Under the pieces are notes generated by a model, which worked only from the letters and a program-made list of their open reading frames with translations, was not told where the DNA came from and did no database searches. A stretch of 64,000 nt of DNA from Erysipelotrichaceae bacterium (GTDB taxonomy: Bacteria; Bacillota_I; Bacilli_A; Erysipelotrichales; Erysipelotrichaceae): contig JAFRIE010000043.1 in the NCBI GenBank assembly GCA_017432885.1, forward strand, positions 1 through 64,000, written 5' to 3'. Position numbers and translations under genes: made by a program. Of this stretch, positions 34,680 through 43,595 are shown in pieces. Position 1 is the first letter of the stretch, and every line of letters begins with the position of its first letter.

Positions 34680-35425
34680 AGCAGATGTGCTCCTCCATCC
34701 ACAAGAAGCTCAACACCATTAATGAAACTTCCTTCTTCCGAAGCCAGTAGCAGAACAGCCCCGGCACAGTCTGAAGGTTTCCCCAGTCTTCCGGCAGGAA
34801 TGCCCCTGATACAGGCATCATAGTATTCCTTGACTTCCAGGACCTTCTCGTTTCGAGGTGTCAGGATCGTTCCCGGAGACATGCAGTTGACGGTAATACC
34901 GTAAGGTGCCAGCTGTTTCCCCAGATTCTTTACCAGAGACATCTGTCCATCCTTGGATGCGGCATAGATGGCCATCATCGGATGCGGCTGATGCTGCTGA
35001 ATGGAACCGACATAGATGATCCTGCCCCATCCCTGTTCCTTCATGTATGGAGCGTATTTCTGGGTCAGTTTCAGGGATGAACGCAGGTTAACGTTGATCT
35101 GATCGGCGAACTGTTCGTCTGTGATCTCATCCCAGGCTATTCTATACTGAATGGAAACGTTCTGTACCAGGATATCGATATCGCCTGTCTGTTCATACAA
35201 AACATCGGCGATATCATCTCTTAAGAAGTCCGCAACGATCGGAGTAACATCTCCATCAGGGACTTCTTTTCTGATCTCCTCACAGACTCCCTGCGCTTTT
35301 TCCATACTTCTGGATGCGTGGACAAAAACCGTTCCATGATGTCTGGCAAATTCCAGAGCGATGGCCTTTCCAATCCCGGAAGATGATCCGGTAACCAGTA
35401 TTTTCTTCCCTGTAAAATCAAACAT
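34676..35425 (-). CDS. Short-chain dehydrogenase/reductase
   Basis: A classical SDR of 249 residues: TGSSSGIG cofactor loop, IDILVQNVS, YVGSIQQHQ, YAASKDGQ with the active-site Tyr and Lys, PGTI, and the LVDGG end. The NNAG motif is replaced by QNVS, a variation seen in some aldonate reductases. With GH88 in the same operon a KduD-like or other ketoaldonate reductase role is plausible. The ribosome site is GGAGAG. Confidence 0.85.
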   Translation of the reverse strand: MFDFTGKKILVTGSSSGIGKAIALEFARHHGTVFVHASRSMEKAQGVCEEIRKEVPDGDVTPIVADFLRDDIADVLYEQTGDIDILVQNVSIQYRIAWDEITDEQFADQINVNLRSSLKLTQKYAPYMKEQGWGRIIYVGSIQQHQPHPMMAIYAASKDGQMSLVKNLGKQLAPYGITVNCMSPGTILTPRNEKVLEVKEYYDACIRGIPAGRLGKPSDCAGAVLLLASEEGSFINGVELLVDGGAHLL

Positions 35426-35444
35426 AATGCTCTCCTTTTTAAAA

Positions 35445-35467
35445 GGCTATAAGAATCATCTTATAGC
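35445..35467 (-). terminator. Terminator/attenuator with the ABC ATPase stop codon in it
   Basis: GGCTATAAGA, loop TCA, TCTTATAGCC, followed on the minus strand by TTTTAAAAAGG. The ATPase stop lies in the hairpin loop region, so ribosomes finishing translation would oppose folding. Confidence 0.6.
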
Positions 35468-36976
35468 CAGTTCCATAACTTCTTTCTGGGTACGATGTTC
35501 CCCGGTAAGTTCTCCCTGTATTTTTCCGGAAGAAAGTACCAGGATACGGTCGGACATGTTGACAAGTTCCGGCATATCCGAAGAAACCATGATGATTGAA
35601 ATGCCCTGCTGCGTCAGTTCGCGCAGGATCTTGTAGAATTCCGCCTTGGTTCCGACGTCAATACCTTTTGTCGGTTCATCCACAAACAGGATCTTCGGGT
35701 TGTTGACCAGCCATTTACCCAGGACGACTTTCTGCTGGTTACCGCCGGAAAGTGTTCCGGCCAGCGTATTCATCGTCGGAGCCTTGATCTTCAGACGGTC
35801 AAACATCGTCTTTGCCTGTTTCTTTTCCGCATCGAAATCGATCATGTATTTGTGCGGCAGCATCGTTCTTAAGGATATCAGAGAAATGTTCTGATAAATC
35901 GGCAGCAGCCAGACAAATCCGTTTCTCTTTCTTTCTTCTGTAACAAAACCGATACCTGCCTTGATCGCATCGTCAGGACTGTTGATCTCGACTTTTTCAC
36001 CATCGATATAAACTTCCTTGGTAACCCCTTTGGTATATTGCCCATAAATGGCTCCAAGAGATTCGGAACGACCGGCACCGATCAGTCCGCCAAGACCGAG
36101 GATCTCGCCTTTGTGAAGCTCAAATTCGATGTCTTCCACAATATTCATATCCGTTGCCGTAGGATTCGGCACAGTCAGATGTTTTACGGATAAAACGACT
36201 TCATCTGTCATCGGGGAAGGATCGTGCGGGTACATGTCGGTCATGGAACGGCCGATCATGTCTTCAATCAAAGTATTGCGGTTGGTTTCGGATACCTTGT
36301 ATTCGGAAATCTTCTTGCCATCCCGGATGACCATGACTCTGTCCGCCAGTTCAAAGATCTCTTCCAGTTTGTGGGAGATGTAGATGATCGCTACACCTTC
36401 CTCCTGAAGTTTCCGTATCAAAGCAAACAGATGACTTACTTCCGTATCGGTAAGAGCCGTCGTCGGCTCGTCAAAAACCATGACATTCGGTTCTTTGACT
36501 CTTGATCTGGCAATAGACAGCAGCTGAAGCTGTCCGGAAGACAGAGGGCGGCAGACCGAAGTCGGTGAGATATCTCCCAGACCGATCTCCTCCAGAATCG
36601 CTTTTGTCCGTTCTTTCAGTTCCTTGAAATCAACCAGAGAACCTTTTCCCGGAAGATTACCGACAAAGAGGTTTTCCATGACGGAACCATCCAGGAAGAC
36701 GTTGGTCTCCTGATAGACCATTTCGATGCCGATCTCTCTCGCTTTTGCGACGTTCATGTGTTCGACTTTCTGACCGTCGAACCAGATCTCGCCTTCGTAT
36801 TCATGGGAAGTATAGCTGCCGGAAAGGACCTTCATCAGTGTCGACTTGCCGGCGCCGTTCTCACCGCAGATCGCCAGGATCTCGCCGGATTTCAATTCCA
36901 AAGAAACATCATCCAATGCCAGAACGCCAGGAAAACGCTTTGTAACATGACGCATTTCCAGTGTGTGTTGTAACAT
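35456..36976 (-). CDS. Ribose-type sugar ABC transporter ATPase (two NBDs)
   Basis: A protein of 506 residues with two fused nucleotide-binding domains, as in RbsA/MglA. NBD1 has GENGAGKSTLMK, LSSGQLQLLSIAR and VFDEPTTALTD. NBD2 has the degenerate Walker A GLIGAGRSE and an intact LSGGNQQKVVLGKWL and FVDEPTKGIDV. It energises uptake by the permease and lipoprotein upstream. The likely cargo is a sugar, sugar acid or uronide given the catabolic genes behind it. Confidence 0.95.
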   Translation of the reverse strand: MLQHTLEMRHVTKRFPGVLALDDVSLELKSGEILAICGENGAGKSTLMKVLSGSYTSHEYEGEIWFDGQKVEHMNVAKAREIGIEMVYQETNVFLDGSVMENLFVGNLPGKGSLVDFKELKERTKAILEEIGLGDISPTSVCRPLSSGQLQLLSIARSRVKEPNVMVFDEPTTALTDTEVSHLFALIRKLQEEGVAIIYISHKLEEIFELADRVMVIRDGKKISEYKVSETNRNTLIEDMIGRSMTDMYPHDPSPMTDEVVLSVKHLTVPNPTATDMNIVEDIEFELHKGEILGLGGLIGAGRSESLGAIYGQYTKGVTKEVYIDGEKVEINSPDDAIKAGIGFVTEERKRNGFVWLLPIYQNISLISLRTMLPHKYMIDFDAEKKQAKTMFDRLKIKAPTMNTLAGTLSGGNQQKVVLGKWLVNNPKILFVDEPTKGIDVGTKAEFYKILRELTQQGISIIMVSSDMPELVNMSDRILVLSSGKIQGELTGEHRTQKEVMELAIR

Positions 36977-36997
36977 ATGCGTTCCTCCTTCCGTCTA

Positions 36998-37969
36998 TTA
37001 TCCTTTGCTCAGGATCTGTCTGCGGTATCTGTCGATAAAGATGGCCGCGATCAGGATCGCACCAAAGATCAGCTGCTGTGCCGTAGCCGGAATTCCCAGG
37101 AATACCAGGAAGTTGGAAATCGCAGCCAGCAGGATACAGCCGAATGCCGTACCGATGACTGTACCGGAACCGCCGGCAGGAGAAGTACCGCCGATAATGA
37201 CGGCAGCCATGTTTTTCATATTGACCGCATCACCTGCACCAGGCAGACCATTCGAGAAACGAGCAGCCCAGATCACGCCTGTGAAAGATGCGGCGATACC
37301 GACGATCGTATAGACAAGAATACGTCTTCTGACAACAGGAATACCGGCAAGATAAGCCGTTTCCTGGTTGCCGCCGATGGCAGCCAGAGAACGTCCCCAT
37401 TTGGTCTTGGCCAGGACGATGTAGCAGACAATGCCGATGACGATCGCATAGATGATAGGGATCGGAACAACGCCACCGATGTAGTATTGGCCGATCACCT
37501 TAGACGCCGCAGTCAGACCGGAAACGGATATACCGCCCGTCCATACCAGTACGGCTCCGGAAATAATATATTGAGTACCGAGGGTGGCGATAAAGGCCGG
37601 CTGATTGTATTTAACAATAACGATACCGTTCAGGAAGCCGATGATCGCACCTGCGATAAGACATATCAAAATTGATGGTACAACAGGCACGCCCCCGACG
37701 ATCAGCTTGGCATATAAAACACCGCCGAACGACAGGATCGAACCGATTGACAGGTCCATGCCGCTGGCCGTTAAAAGGAAAGTCAGAGGAGCGGCAATGT
37801 AAAAGGAGAACGAAGCAGTTCGGATAATATCAAGAATGTTTTTTAATCGATAGAAATTCGGGTTTCCGATCGCAACAATGATCAGAATAATAATCAAAGG
37901 AATGATCGCACTCAGCTCATTACGGACAATAAGTGTCCTTAATAAAGAGTTTTTCTTTTCTTTTTTCAT
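36998..37969 (-). CDS. Ribose-type ABC transporter permease
   Basis: A protein of 323 residues with about nine or ten membrane helices and the RbsC/BPD_transp_2 signature AAVIIGGTSPAGGSGTVIGT and SGMDLSIGSILSFGG. Start set at 37969 (MKKEKKNSLLRTL, with AAGGAG seven bases upstream); a longer frame to 37996 runs into the upstream hairpin. It forms the membrane channel for the ATPase gene 21 bases downstream. Confidence 0.93.
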   Translation of the reverse strand: MKKEKKNSLLRTLIVRNELSAIIPLIIILIIVAIGNPNFYRLKNILDIIRTASFSFYIAAPLTFLLTASGMDLSIGSILSFGGVLYAKLIVGGVPVVPSILICLIAGAIIGFLNGIVIVKYNQPAFIATLGTQYIISGAVLVWTGGISVSGLTAASKVIGQYYIGGVVPIPIIYAIVIGIVCYIVLAKTKWGRSLAAIGGNQETAYLAGIPVVRRRILVYTIVGIAASFTGVIWAARFSNGLPGAGDAVNMKNMAAVIIGGTSPAGGSGTVIGTAFGCILLAAISNFLVFLGIPATAQQLIFGAILIAAIFIDRYRRQILSKG

Positions 37970-37988
37970 AAAATACTCCTTAAAGAAA

Positions 37989-38020
37989 CAGTTCACACAG
38001 TCAAAGAACTGTGTGAACTG
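37989..38020 (-). terminator. Strong intercistronic hairpin between binding protein and permease
   Basis: CAGTTCACACAGT, loop CAAAGA, ACTGTGTGAACTG: a perfect 13-bp stem with only a short T-tract. In ABC operons such a hairpin stabilises or partly terminates the message, raising binding-protein output over the membrane parts. Confidence 0.7.
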
Positions 38021-38044
38021 TCATAGTCAGTGAATCAGATAGAA

Positions 38045-39022
38045 CTAATTCAAAGTAATGCCCTGAGAATCGGCATATGCTTTTACGCCATCGGCATACA
38101 GAGGATAAGCGCCTAAGCCTGTGAATTCAGGCAGTTCTTCGCCGTTGACCATCTTCTGAGCCAGCTGAGCAGCAGCCTGTCCGGCACCGGTCCAGTCCTG
38201 AATGATCGTGCAGTCTGCGAATCCATCCAGAACATACTGAAGGATGTCGGCACCGCCATCGATACCCTGAACATAGAGCTGTTCAGAAGTCAGAGAGTTT
38301 TCTTCTCTGTAGGCAGCAGCAGCAACAGCAGCGAAACCGCAGTTGCAAGCGATCGCGTTGATTTCCGGGTTAGCATTCATGTAAGTACTGACTTTTTCAG
38401 CAGCGACATCAGCAGAACCGCTGGTGAAGTCAACTGTGATGACAGCATTTGGAGCCAGTTCATGGAGCTTGTCTTCGAATGCTTTCTGTGTAATAGCATG
38501 CGACTGAGAAGTTGCGCTGGCGTTCAGATAAAGAACATTGATGCCTTCTGTTCCCAGATTGTCAACAACGGTCTGTGCCTGTACTTCACCCAGTTTAGAA
38601 GGGTCGATACCCAGATAGTTCGGGCATCTTTCAGGAAGAGCCATGTTGTAACCGATCAGCTTGATGCCGGCAGCAAGAGCTCTGTCAGCGACATCGTTGA
38701 AGGAATCCAGGTCTCTCCAGTTACAAATCAGAACATCTGCGCCATCGGCAATCGCCTGGTCGCAGAGGTCGATCATGGCAGGAATATCGGCAGCCTGGAT
38801 CGGGCCTTCGTATTTTCCTTCCATGCCGAGTTTTTCACATTCAGCCAGGAATGCAGTACCACAGGTACCCCAAGCGGAACCTGTAGCCAACGGAGCAACA
38901 AACCATACCTTTGTTGCAGCAGTTTCTTCACCGCCATCGACTGGTTCTTCAGCCGGCTTGTTGCAGGCCGTCAGAGCAAATACCATTGCGATGGCAAGAA
39001 GAATAGTTAAAATCTTTTTCAT
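38045..39022 (-). CDS. Sugar-binding lipoprotein of the ribose-type ABC importer
   Basis: A protein of 325 residues with a lipoprotein signal (MKKILTILLAIAMVFALTAC, lipobox LTAC with Cys20), an acidic linker and a Periplasmic_BP_4/RbsB-like fold. It contains NWRDLDSFNDVADRALAAGIKLIGYN and the QTVVDNLGTEGINVLYLN hinge region. It captures the transported sugar or sugar acid at the cell surface. It leads the transport-catabolism operon, with a good AGGAGG ribosome site, and is divergent from an AraC gene. Confidence 0.94.
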   Translation of the reverse strand: MKKILTILLAIAMVFALTACNKPAEEPVDGGEETAATKVWFVAPLATGSAWGTCGTAFLAECEKLGMEGKYEGPIQAADIPAMIDLCDQAIADGADVLICNWRDLDSFNDVADRALAAGIKLIGYNMALPERCPNYLGIDPSKLGEVQAQTVVDNLGTEGINVLYLNASATSQSHAITQKAFEDKLHELAPNAVITVDFTSGSADVAAEKVSTYMNANPEINAIACNCGFAAVAAAAYREENSLTSEQLYVQGIDGGADILQYVLDGFADCTIIQDWTGAGQAAAQLAQKMVNGEELPEFTGLGAYPLYADGVKAYADSQGITLN

Positions 39023-39076
39023 TCAAATTCCTCCTGTTTTTGAATAATCTATAACAACTCAGGCAGATGCCGGGTT

Positions 39077-39089
39077 ATTATCTGATAAT
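39077..39089. promoter_or_regulatory. 13-nt palindrome before the ABC operon
   Basis: ATTATC, T, GATAAT, 54 bases upstream of the binding-protein start. Possible operator. Confidence 0.25.
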
Positions 39090-39162
39090 GCTTCGAATCC
39101 CATGTATTTTTATTTCTTTTTTCAATGATTATTATTGCCCGGAAAAATGATTTTTTCTACAT

Positions 39163-39176
39163 TAAAAACGCTTTCT
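39163..39176. promoter_or_regulatory. Candidate catabolite-responsive element (cre)
   Basis: TAAAAACGCTTTCT matches the cre consensus TGWAARCGYTWNCW at all positions but one (A for G at position 2). It lies in the 240-base divergent region between the importer operon and the AraC gene, so CcpA control is plausible. Confidence 0.3.
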
Positions 39177-39262
39177 TCATTTATTAATTTACACCTTTAG
39201 GGTAAAATGATACATGTAGAAAGAAAGCAAGTTTGATGTATTATTTTTCCTGATGGAACATT

Positions 39263-40099
39263 ATGATCAATATCGACTTAAACACAACACACCATGTCGT
39301 AGCCGCCAGCAGTCATACTTATCTGGAACCGACACAGGAACTTCTGATCAATAGAACGCTGGCTTATCATGATATTATCTATCTGATTGAAGGGGGATGG
39401 ACCTTTATCGAGAGAATCAACGGAAAGGATGTCGAGTATACGCTGAAACCCGATACGATCCTGATCCTGACAGCCGGTCAGCACGAATTCATCAAGAAAC
39501 CGTGCATTTCCGGGACCAAGACCTACTGTGTACATATCACCAAAGAAGGAAACGATCTGCTGGAGAAGGCTTCCAACCTGAAGATCGATCCTTTCTTTTC
39601 CGCTTTCGGCAATCCGAAGATCATTTCCTACTTCAAAGCCGCCTGTGATGCCTTCTGTTCCGATCAGCCGTACAACCAGGCCAAGGCCGATGCCTACATC
39701 ACGCTGCTGTTCTGCGAGATCGCCAAGCTCGGTGTAGAAAAGAATCTGTCCGATGAGGTGAAAAGGATCACCAGACTGATCAACGACAATCTCTACAAGA
39801 CTTTCTCCAAAGAAGAACTGGTGGAAGCTTCCGGGATCTCCTATAAAAAACTGACGACGATGTTTAAAAACGAGACGGGACAGACGCTGCATGCCTACCA
39901 GATCAGTAAGAAGCTGGAAATGGTGGCGATGCATATCGATACGGAACCGTATGTCCGGATGAAAGAACTTGCCGCCAACTACAATTTCTACGACGAGTTC
40001 TATCTAAGCAAGCTGTTTAAAAAGAAATACGGCATGTCACCGCAGGAATACAAGACCAACTCAAGAAGCAGAAGAAGGAAATATGATACAATCTGTTAA
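39263..40099 (+). CDS. AraC-family regulator
   Basis: A protein of 278 residues. The N-terminal cupin-like domain (YHDIIYLIEGGWTFIERING, YTLKPDTILILTAGQHEFI) senses the ligand. Two helix-turn-helix units follow: FSKEELVEASGISYKKLTTMF and MKELAANYNFYDEFYLSKLF, then MSPQEYKT. It is divergent from the sugar importer and overlaps an IclR gene by 17 bases, so the two regulators are made together. The ribosome site is weak. Confidence 0.9.
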   Translation: MINIDLNTTHHVVAASSHTYLEPTQELLINRTLAYHDIIYLIEGGWTFIERINGKDVEYTLKPDTILILTAGQHEFIKKPCISGTKTYCVHITKEGNDLLEKASNLKIDPFFSAFGNPKIISYFKAACDAFCSDQPYNQAKADAYITLLFCEIAKLGVEKNLSDEVKRITRLINDNLYKTFSKEELVEASGISYKKLTTMFKNETGQTLHAYQISKKLEMVAMHIDTEPYVRMKELAANYNFYDEFYLSKLFKKKYGMSPQEYKTNSRSRRRKYDTIC

Positions 40100-40847
40100 C
40101 CGTGCCCTGGATATCATGATGTGCGTATCGGATAATCACGGCAAGCCTCTGACGGTATCGCAGATCGCCGCCAAGACCGGACTTAACCAGAGTACCTGCT
40201 GTCACATCATCGAAACACTGACCGAGAGGGGCTTTTTAAACAAGGTTTCCAGATCTTCCGGCTATGTGCTGGGGATCTATGCCTATGCTTTGGCCAGATA
40301 CAGAAGCTATCACCGTGATCTGATCGACGCCTGCAGCCCGATCCTGAAATGGCTGCAGAACAAGACCGGTCATACCACTTTGCTGACGAACCTGATCGAT
40401 GGAGAGAAGTTCGTCCTGCGTTATTTCGATTCGCCGGATAATCCCTTGAATGAAAGAGGAGAACTCTACCGGGGAAGTCTGTACAATACGGCGACCGGCA
40501 GAGCAATGCTTAGTTCCATGAAACGGAATGAACTGAAGGCTGTCGTAGATAAGGTGGGGCTCCCTTTACAGAGCGAATGGGAAAACATCAGTTCTTTTGA
40601 ACAGCTGTATCAGAAGCTCGCTGAAGTCGCGAAAGAACCTGTCGTTAAGCTGATCGATAAAGACGAACAGCATTACTACTGTAAGCTGGCGGTCATGTTT
40701 ACCGGCAGAAAGGATGAAAAGTTTGCACTTGGTCTGGAAATGAAGAAAAAGGAAGTGCCGGAAGAAAAAGAGATCCGTCTCATTGAAAAGAATATGCTTC
40801 TGGCGATGAAAGAGATCCGCAGACGTATCGAATTTGAAAAAATATAA
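40083..40847 (+). CDS. IclR-family regulator (KdgR-like context)
   Basis: A protein of 254 residues. The N-terminal winged helix-turn-helix contains LTVSQIAAKTGLNQSTCCHIIETLTERGFL. The C-terminal effector domain carries GRAMLSSMKRNELKAVVD. IclR members such as KdgR bind KDG and repress uronate genes, which fits this neighbourhood. The start lies inside the AraC gene (17-base overlap, with AGAAGGA upstream), so expression is coupled. Confidence 0.9.
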   Translation: MIQSVNRALDIMMCVSDNHGKPLTVSQIAAKTGLNQSTCCHIIETLTERGFLNKVSRSSGYVLGIYAYALARYRSYHRDLIDACSPILKWLQNKTGHTTLLTNLIDGEKFVLRYFDSPDNPLNERGELYRGSLYNTATGRAMLSSMKRNELKAVVDKVGLPLQSEWENISSFEQLYQKLAEVAKEPVVKLIDKDEQHYYCKLAVMFTGRKDEKFALGLEMKKKEVPEEKEIRLIEKNMLLAMKEIRRRIEFEKI

Positions 40848-40869
40848 AAGATCAGCATTGCTGATCTTT
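40847..40869. terminator. Bidirectional terminator
   Basis: AAAGATCAG, loop CATTG, CTGATCTTT between the IclR and RraA copy B genes. Confidence 0.8.
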
Positions 40870-40872
40870 ATT

Positions 40873-41781
40873 TTATGCCAGTCCGGTAAACTGTCCTTTG
40901 CCGATATTCGCCGATGCGGCGATCTCTTTTTCCCAGTTCAGATGTCTGAATGGTTCGGCGGCAGGAGCAATCTTCAGCCATTCCTGGAAATCATCCATGA
41001 CTTCTTTCGACCAGACCAGAACGTCGATCTCGGCCGAAGTGTACTTTCCTTCCTTGATCCGTTCAAATCCGAACAGATCCTTGACCTGGGTCTTTTCTCC
41101 CTGTTCGGCAACTTCTTCCGCCAGATGGGCTGGAATGAAGAGGACGCCTTCACAGGTTGCCAGCACGACATCGCCGGGCATACAGATGGCCTTGCCGATA
41201 CGGCACGGACGGTTGATTCCCTGAAGCAGGACATCTCTCAAACCTTCCGGAGCAATGGAACGGTAGTAGATCTGAAAGTCGGGAATCTCGACGATCTGCT
41301 GCAGATCGCGGATCGCACCCCAGACGACTGCACCGCCTGTTTTTGTTTTGCGGTGTATTGCCGTGGAAAGATTCCCGCCTACAAAGGTCCCATACTGATT
41401 CTTGTCAAACATATCTACGACCAGGATATCGTTTTCTTCCAATCTGGCGATCGACCACTGGTTGAAGAAACCCTCATAACCCTGTTTCCATCCGTCCTCC
41501 AGCATGTTCATGTGGACATCCGGTCTGGTAGGAAGCATGGATACCGTCAAGGCTCTGCCGACCATGACATAGTCAGGATCGGGATTGCTCCGCTTCAGTT
41601 CTCCCTCGAACTGATATTTGTATCCCTTGTCGTGAAGCGGCTTCCAAGCCTCTTCCGTCTTGCATTTCCGTATCCTTTCCAGTGTCGTATCCGGTACTTT
41701 CGGACGTCCGTCCGCAAAGCGTTCGCCTTTCCACTGTGCCGTCAGCATGATCAGATCTTCTCTTGATAACGTATATTCCAT
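40873..41781 (-). CDS. RraA-family protein, copy B
   Basis: A protein of 302 residues, longer than copy A (240) through N-terminal and C-terminal additions. The core has GGAVVWGAIRDLQQI, with the Arg-Asp pair of pyruvate-aldolase-type RraA proteins, and MPGDVVLATCEGVLFIPAHLAEEV. It is likely a metal-dependent aldolase or decarboxylase of a 2-keto acid rather than an RNase E regulator. It lies three bases after KDG kinase copy B, repeating the RraA-kinase association of the other operon. Confidence 0.82.
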   Translation of the reverse strand: MEYTLSREDLIMLTAQWKGERFADGRPKVPDTTLERIRKCKTEEAWKPLHDKGYKYQFEGELKRSNPDPDYVMVGRALTVSMLPTRPDVHMNMLEDGWKQGYEGFFNQWSIARLEENDILVVDMFDKNQYGTFVGGNLSTAIHRKTKTGGAVVWGAIRDLQQIVEIPDFQIYYRSIAPEGLRDVLLQGINRPCRIGKAICMPGDVVLATCEGVLFIPAHLAEEVAEQGEKTQVKDLFGFERIKEGKYTSAEIDVLVWSKEVMDDFQEWLKIAPAAEPFRHLNWEKEIAASANIGKGQFTGLA

Positions 41782-41784
41782 ATT

Positions 41785-42810
41785 CTACCTCTGCACTCTG
41801 CCGCTTCCGTCACCGCTCATCAGCTTCTCGACATCGCTCTTCGTGACCCGGTTGAAGTCACCGATAATGGAATGTTTCAGACAGCTGGCAGCTACCGCAA
41901 ATTCCAGAGCTTCCTGTCTGGAATCGTAATGATTCAAACCGTAGATCAGTCCTCCGGCAAACGCATCTCCTCCGCCTACCCGGTCGATAATATCTTTTAT
42001 TTCATATTTCTTTGAAACATAGAACTGTTTTCTGTCGTTCAGACAGGCCGACCAGCCGTTGTGATCCGCACTGTGCGATTCCCGCAAGGTAATGGCGATC
42101 ATCTTCAGGTCGGGATATGCCGATAGGACCTTGTCACCCAGTTCCTTGTACTTGTTTTCATCCAGCTTTCCGGATTCTACGTCCACATCGATCTTAATTT
42201 CCAGAGCTTTCTGAACATCTTCCTCATTGGCAATCGCTACATCGACATACTTTACCAGTTCCCGCATCACTTCCGCGGCTTTCTTACCGTATTTCCAGAG
42301 ATTCTTCCGGTAGTTCAGATCGCAGGAAACGGTGATCCCTTTTTCTTTTGCCTTCTTTACCGCATCCAGTGACAGCTGCATGGCCGTTTCCGAGATAGCC
42401 GGTGTAATACCGGTAATGTGGAACCATTCGACCCCTTCGAATACACGATCCCAGTCGATACTTTCCGGATCAGCAATCGCAACCGCTGATCCGGCACGGT
42501 CGTAGATCGTCTTGCTTGGAAGCTGGTTGGCACCCGGTTCAAGGAAATAGATTCCCATTCTTCCCTTGCCTTGAATAATCTTGTGTGTGTCAATACCAAA
42601 ACCGCGCAGTCTCCGGATGCATTCATCACCGATCGGATTGTCCGGCAGAACAGTAAAATACTGTACATCCATTCCGTAATTTGCCAAAGATACCGCGACG
42701 TTGGCTTCTCCTCCGCCGAATGTCGCTTCTATCATATTCGACTGGAAAAGTCTCTCATGATATGGTGCACACAATCTGAGCATTATTTCGCCAAAAGTCA
42801 AAACTTTCAT
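41785..42810 (-). CDS. kdgK: 2-keto-3-deoxygluconate kinase (PfkB family), copy B
   Basis: A protein of 341 residues from the ATG at 42810, where GGAG lies about nine bases upstream. Motifs: [28 protein letters not shown] and [11 protein letters not shown]. The ending GDGSGRVQR parallels copy A. It phosphorylates KDG to KDPG or acts on an epimeric ketodeoxy acid. The two-gene operon (kinase, RraA) has no aldolase of its own, so it must share the aldolase at 21704. Confidence 0.9.
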   Translation of the reverse strand: MKVLTFGEIMLRLCAPYHERLFQSNMIEATFGGGEANVAVSLANYGMDVQYFTVLPDNPIGDECIRRLRGFGIDTHKIIQGKGRMGIYFLEPGANQLPSKTIYDRAGSAVAIADPESIDWDRVFEGVEWFHITGITPAISETAMQLSLDAVKKAKEKGITVSCDLNYRKNLWKYGKKAAEVMRELVKYVDVAIANEEDVQKALEIKIDVDVESGKLDENKYKELGDKVLSAYPDLKMIAITLRESHSADHNGWSACLNDRKQFYVSKKYEIKDIIDRVGGGDAFAGGLIYGLNHYDSRQEALEFAVAASCLKHSIIGDFNRVTKSDVEKLMSGDGSGRVQR

Positions 42811-42854
42811 ATTGATGATCTCCTTGGTATTTATCAACTAAATTATATTTCCAT

Positions 42855-42867
42855 CATTTCATAAATG
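42855..42867. promoter_or_regulatory. 13-nt palindrome upstream of KDG kinase copy B
   Basis: CATTT, CAT, AAATG, 45 bases upstream of the start. It differs by one base from the core of the palindrome at 8212-8228. Confidence 0.35.
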
Positions 42868-42964
42868 GCATTGGAAAAAATTGCTTTTTCATGTATTTTA
42901 TTTCTTTTTCTACGATTCGGGATTCCTATAAGAACGGATCAGAAACGCTTTTGTTTCATCCCTG

Positions 42965-42993
42965 TTAACAGGCGGACAAAAGCTTTGTATAAT
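42965..42993 (+). promoter_or_regulatory. Strong sigma-A promoter before the 43046 gene
   Basis: TTAACA, 17 bases, TATAAT. One mismatch to consensus in twelve. It is the only clear promoter that could also transcribe the structured segment and RT downstream. Confidence 0.75.
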
Positions 42994-43045
42994 AGTTGTA
43001 TCAGTAGTGTTTATTTCATCATATAGTGAACCAAGGAGGTACAAC

Positions 43046-43582
43046 ATGGGTCTTTTCGATAAAATCCTGAAAGAAGGCGCAGATATTTTAAAAGAAGTGG
43101 CCAGCGATGAAAACAAGGAGAAGGCGGCAGAACTGCTGAATTCCCTGAAGGGTACACTGGAAGAACATGCCGAAGATCTCAAGAATCTGGCGGAGGCGTT
43201 CCAGAAAGAAGTCGGCAACGGCAACAAGGAAGAAATGGAATACAAGGAGAGCTATTTCGAACCGGTAGAGGACGGCAAGACTTCCAGAGAGAGGATCCTG
43301 GAAGTACTGAAGAACGAATTCCCGAACTATACCGTAAAAGAAAACGTCTCTCCGGCGACGATCGGCGGGGAAGGCAGATTCATGAACTATTCCATCGTCG
43401 TATATGAAGCGGACAAACCGAAACTGATCATGATGCTGATCGGCAAGACGACCACCGCCCACAGGGAATACCGCTGGAGCAGAGAAGAGGCTGAAAAGCG
43501 GGGCTATCCGTTTATCAACTTCGTTGAGCACTATCCGAATACCCCGGAATACATTTCCAACAGACTGCACAAATATCTGTAG
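43046..43582 (+). CDS. Hypothetical protein with N-terminal amphipathic helix
   Basis: A protein of 178 residues. Residues 1-60 are long, charged amphipathic helices (MGLFDKILKEGADILKEVASDENKE). Residues 80-178 look like a compact alpha/beta domain with GRFMNYSIVVYEADKPKLIMMLIG and HREYRWSREEAEKRGYPFINF, vaguely reminiscent of restriction-like or NTF2-like small folds; I do not assign a family. The start is the ATG after AAGGAGGT. It lies 13 bases upstream of the RT-associated structured segment and probably shares its transcript. Confidence 0.75.
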   Translation: MGLFDKILKEGADILKEVASDENKEKAAELLNSLKGTLEEHAEDLKNLAEAFQKEVGNGNKEEMEYKESYFEPVEDGKTSRERILEVLKNEFPNYTVKENVSPATIGGEGRFMNYSIVVYEADKPKLIMMLIGKTTTAHREYRWSREEAEKRGYPFINFVEHYPNTPEYISNRLHKYL

Positions 43583-43595
43583 TCTTGGAATAGAC

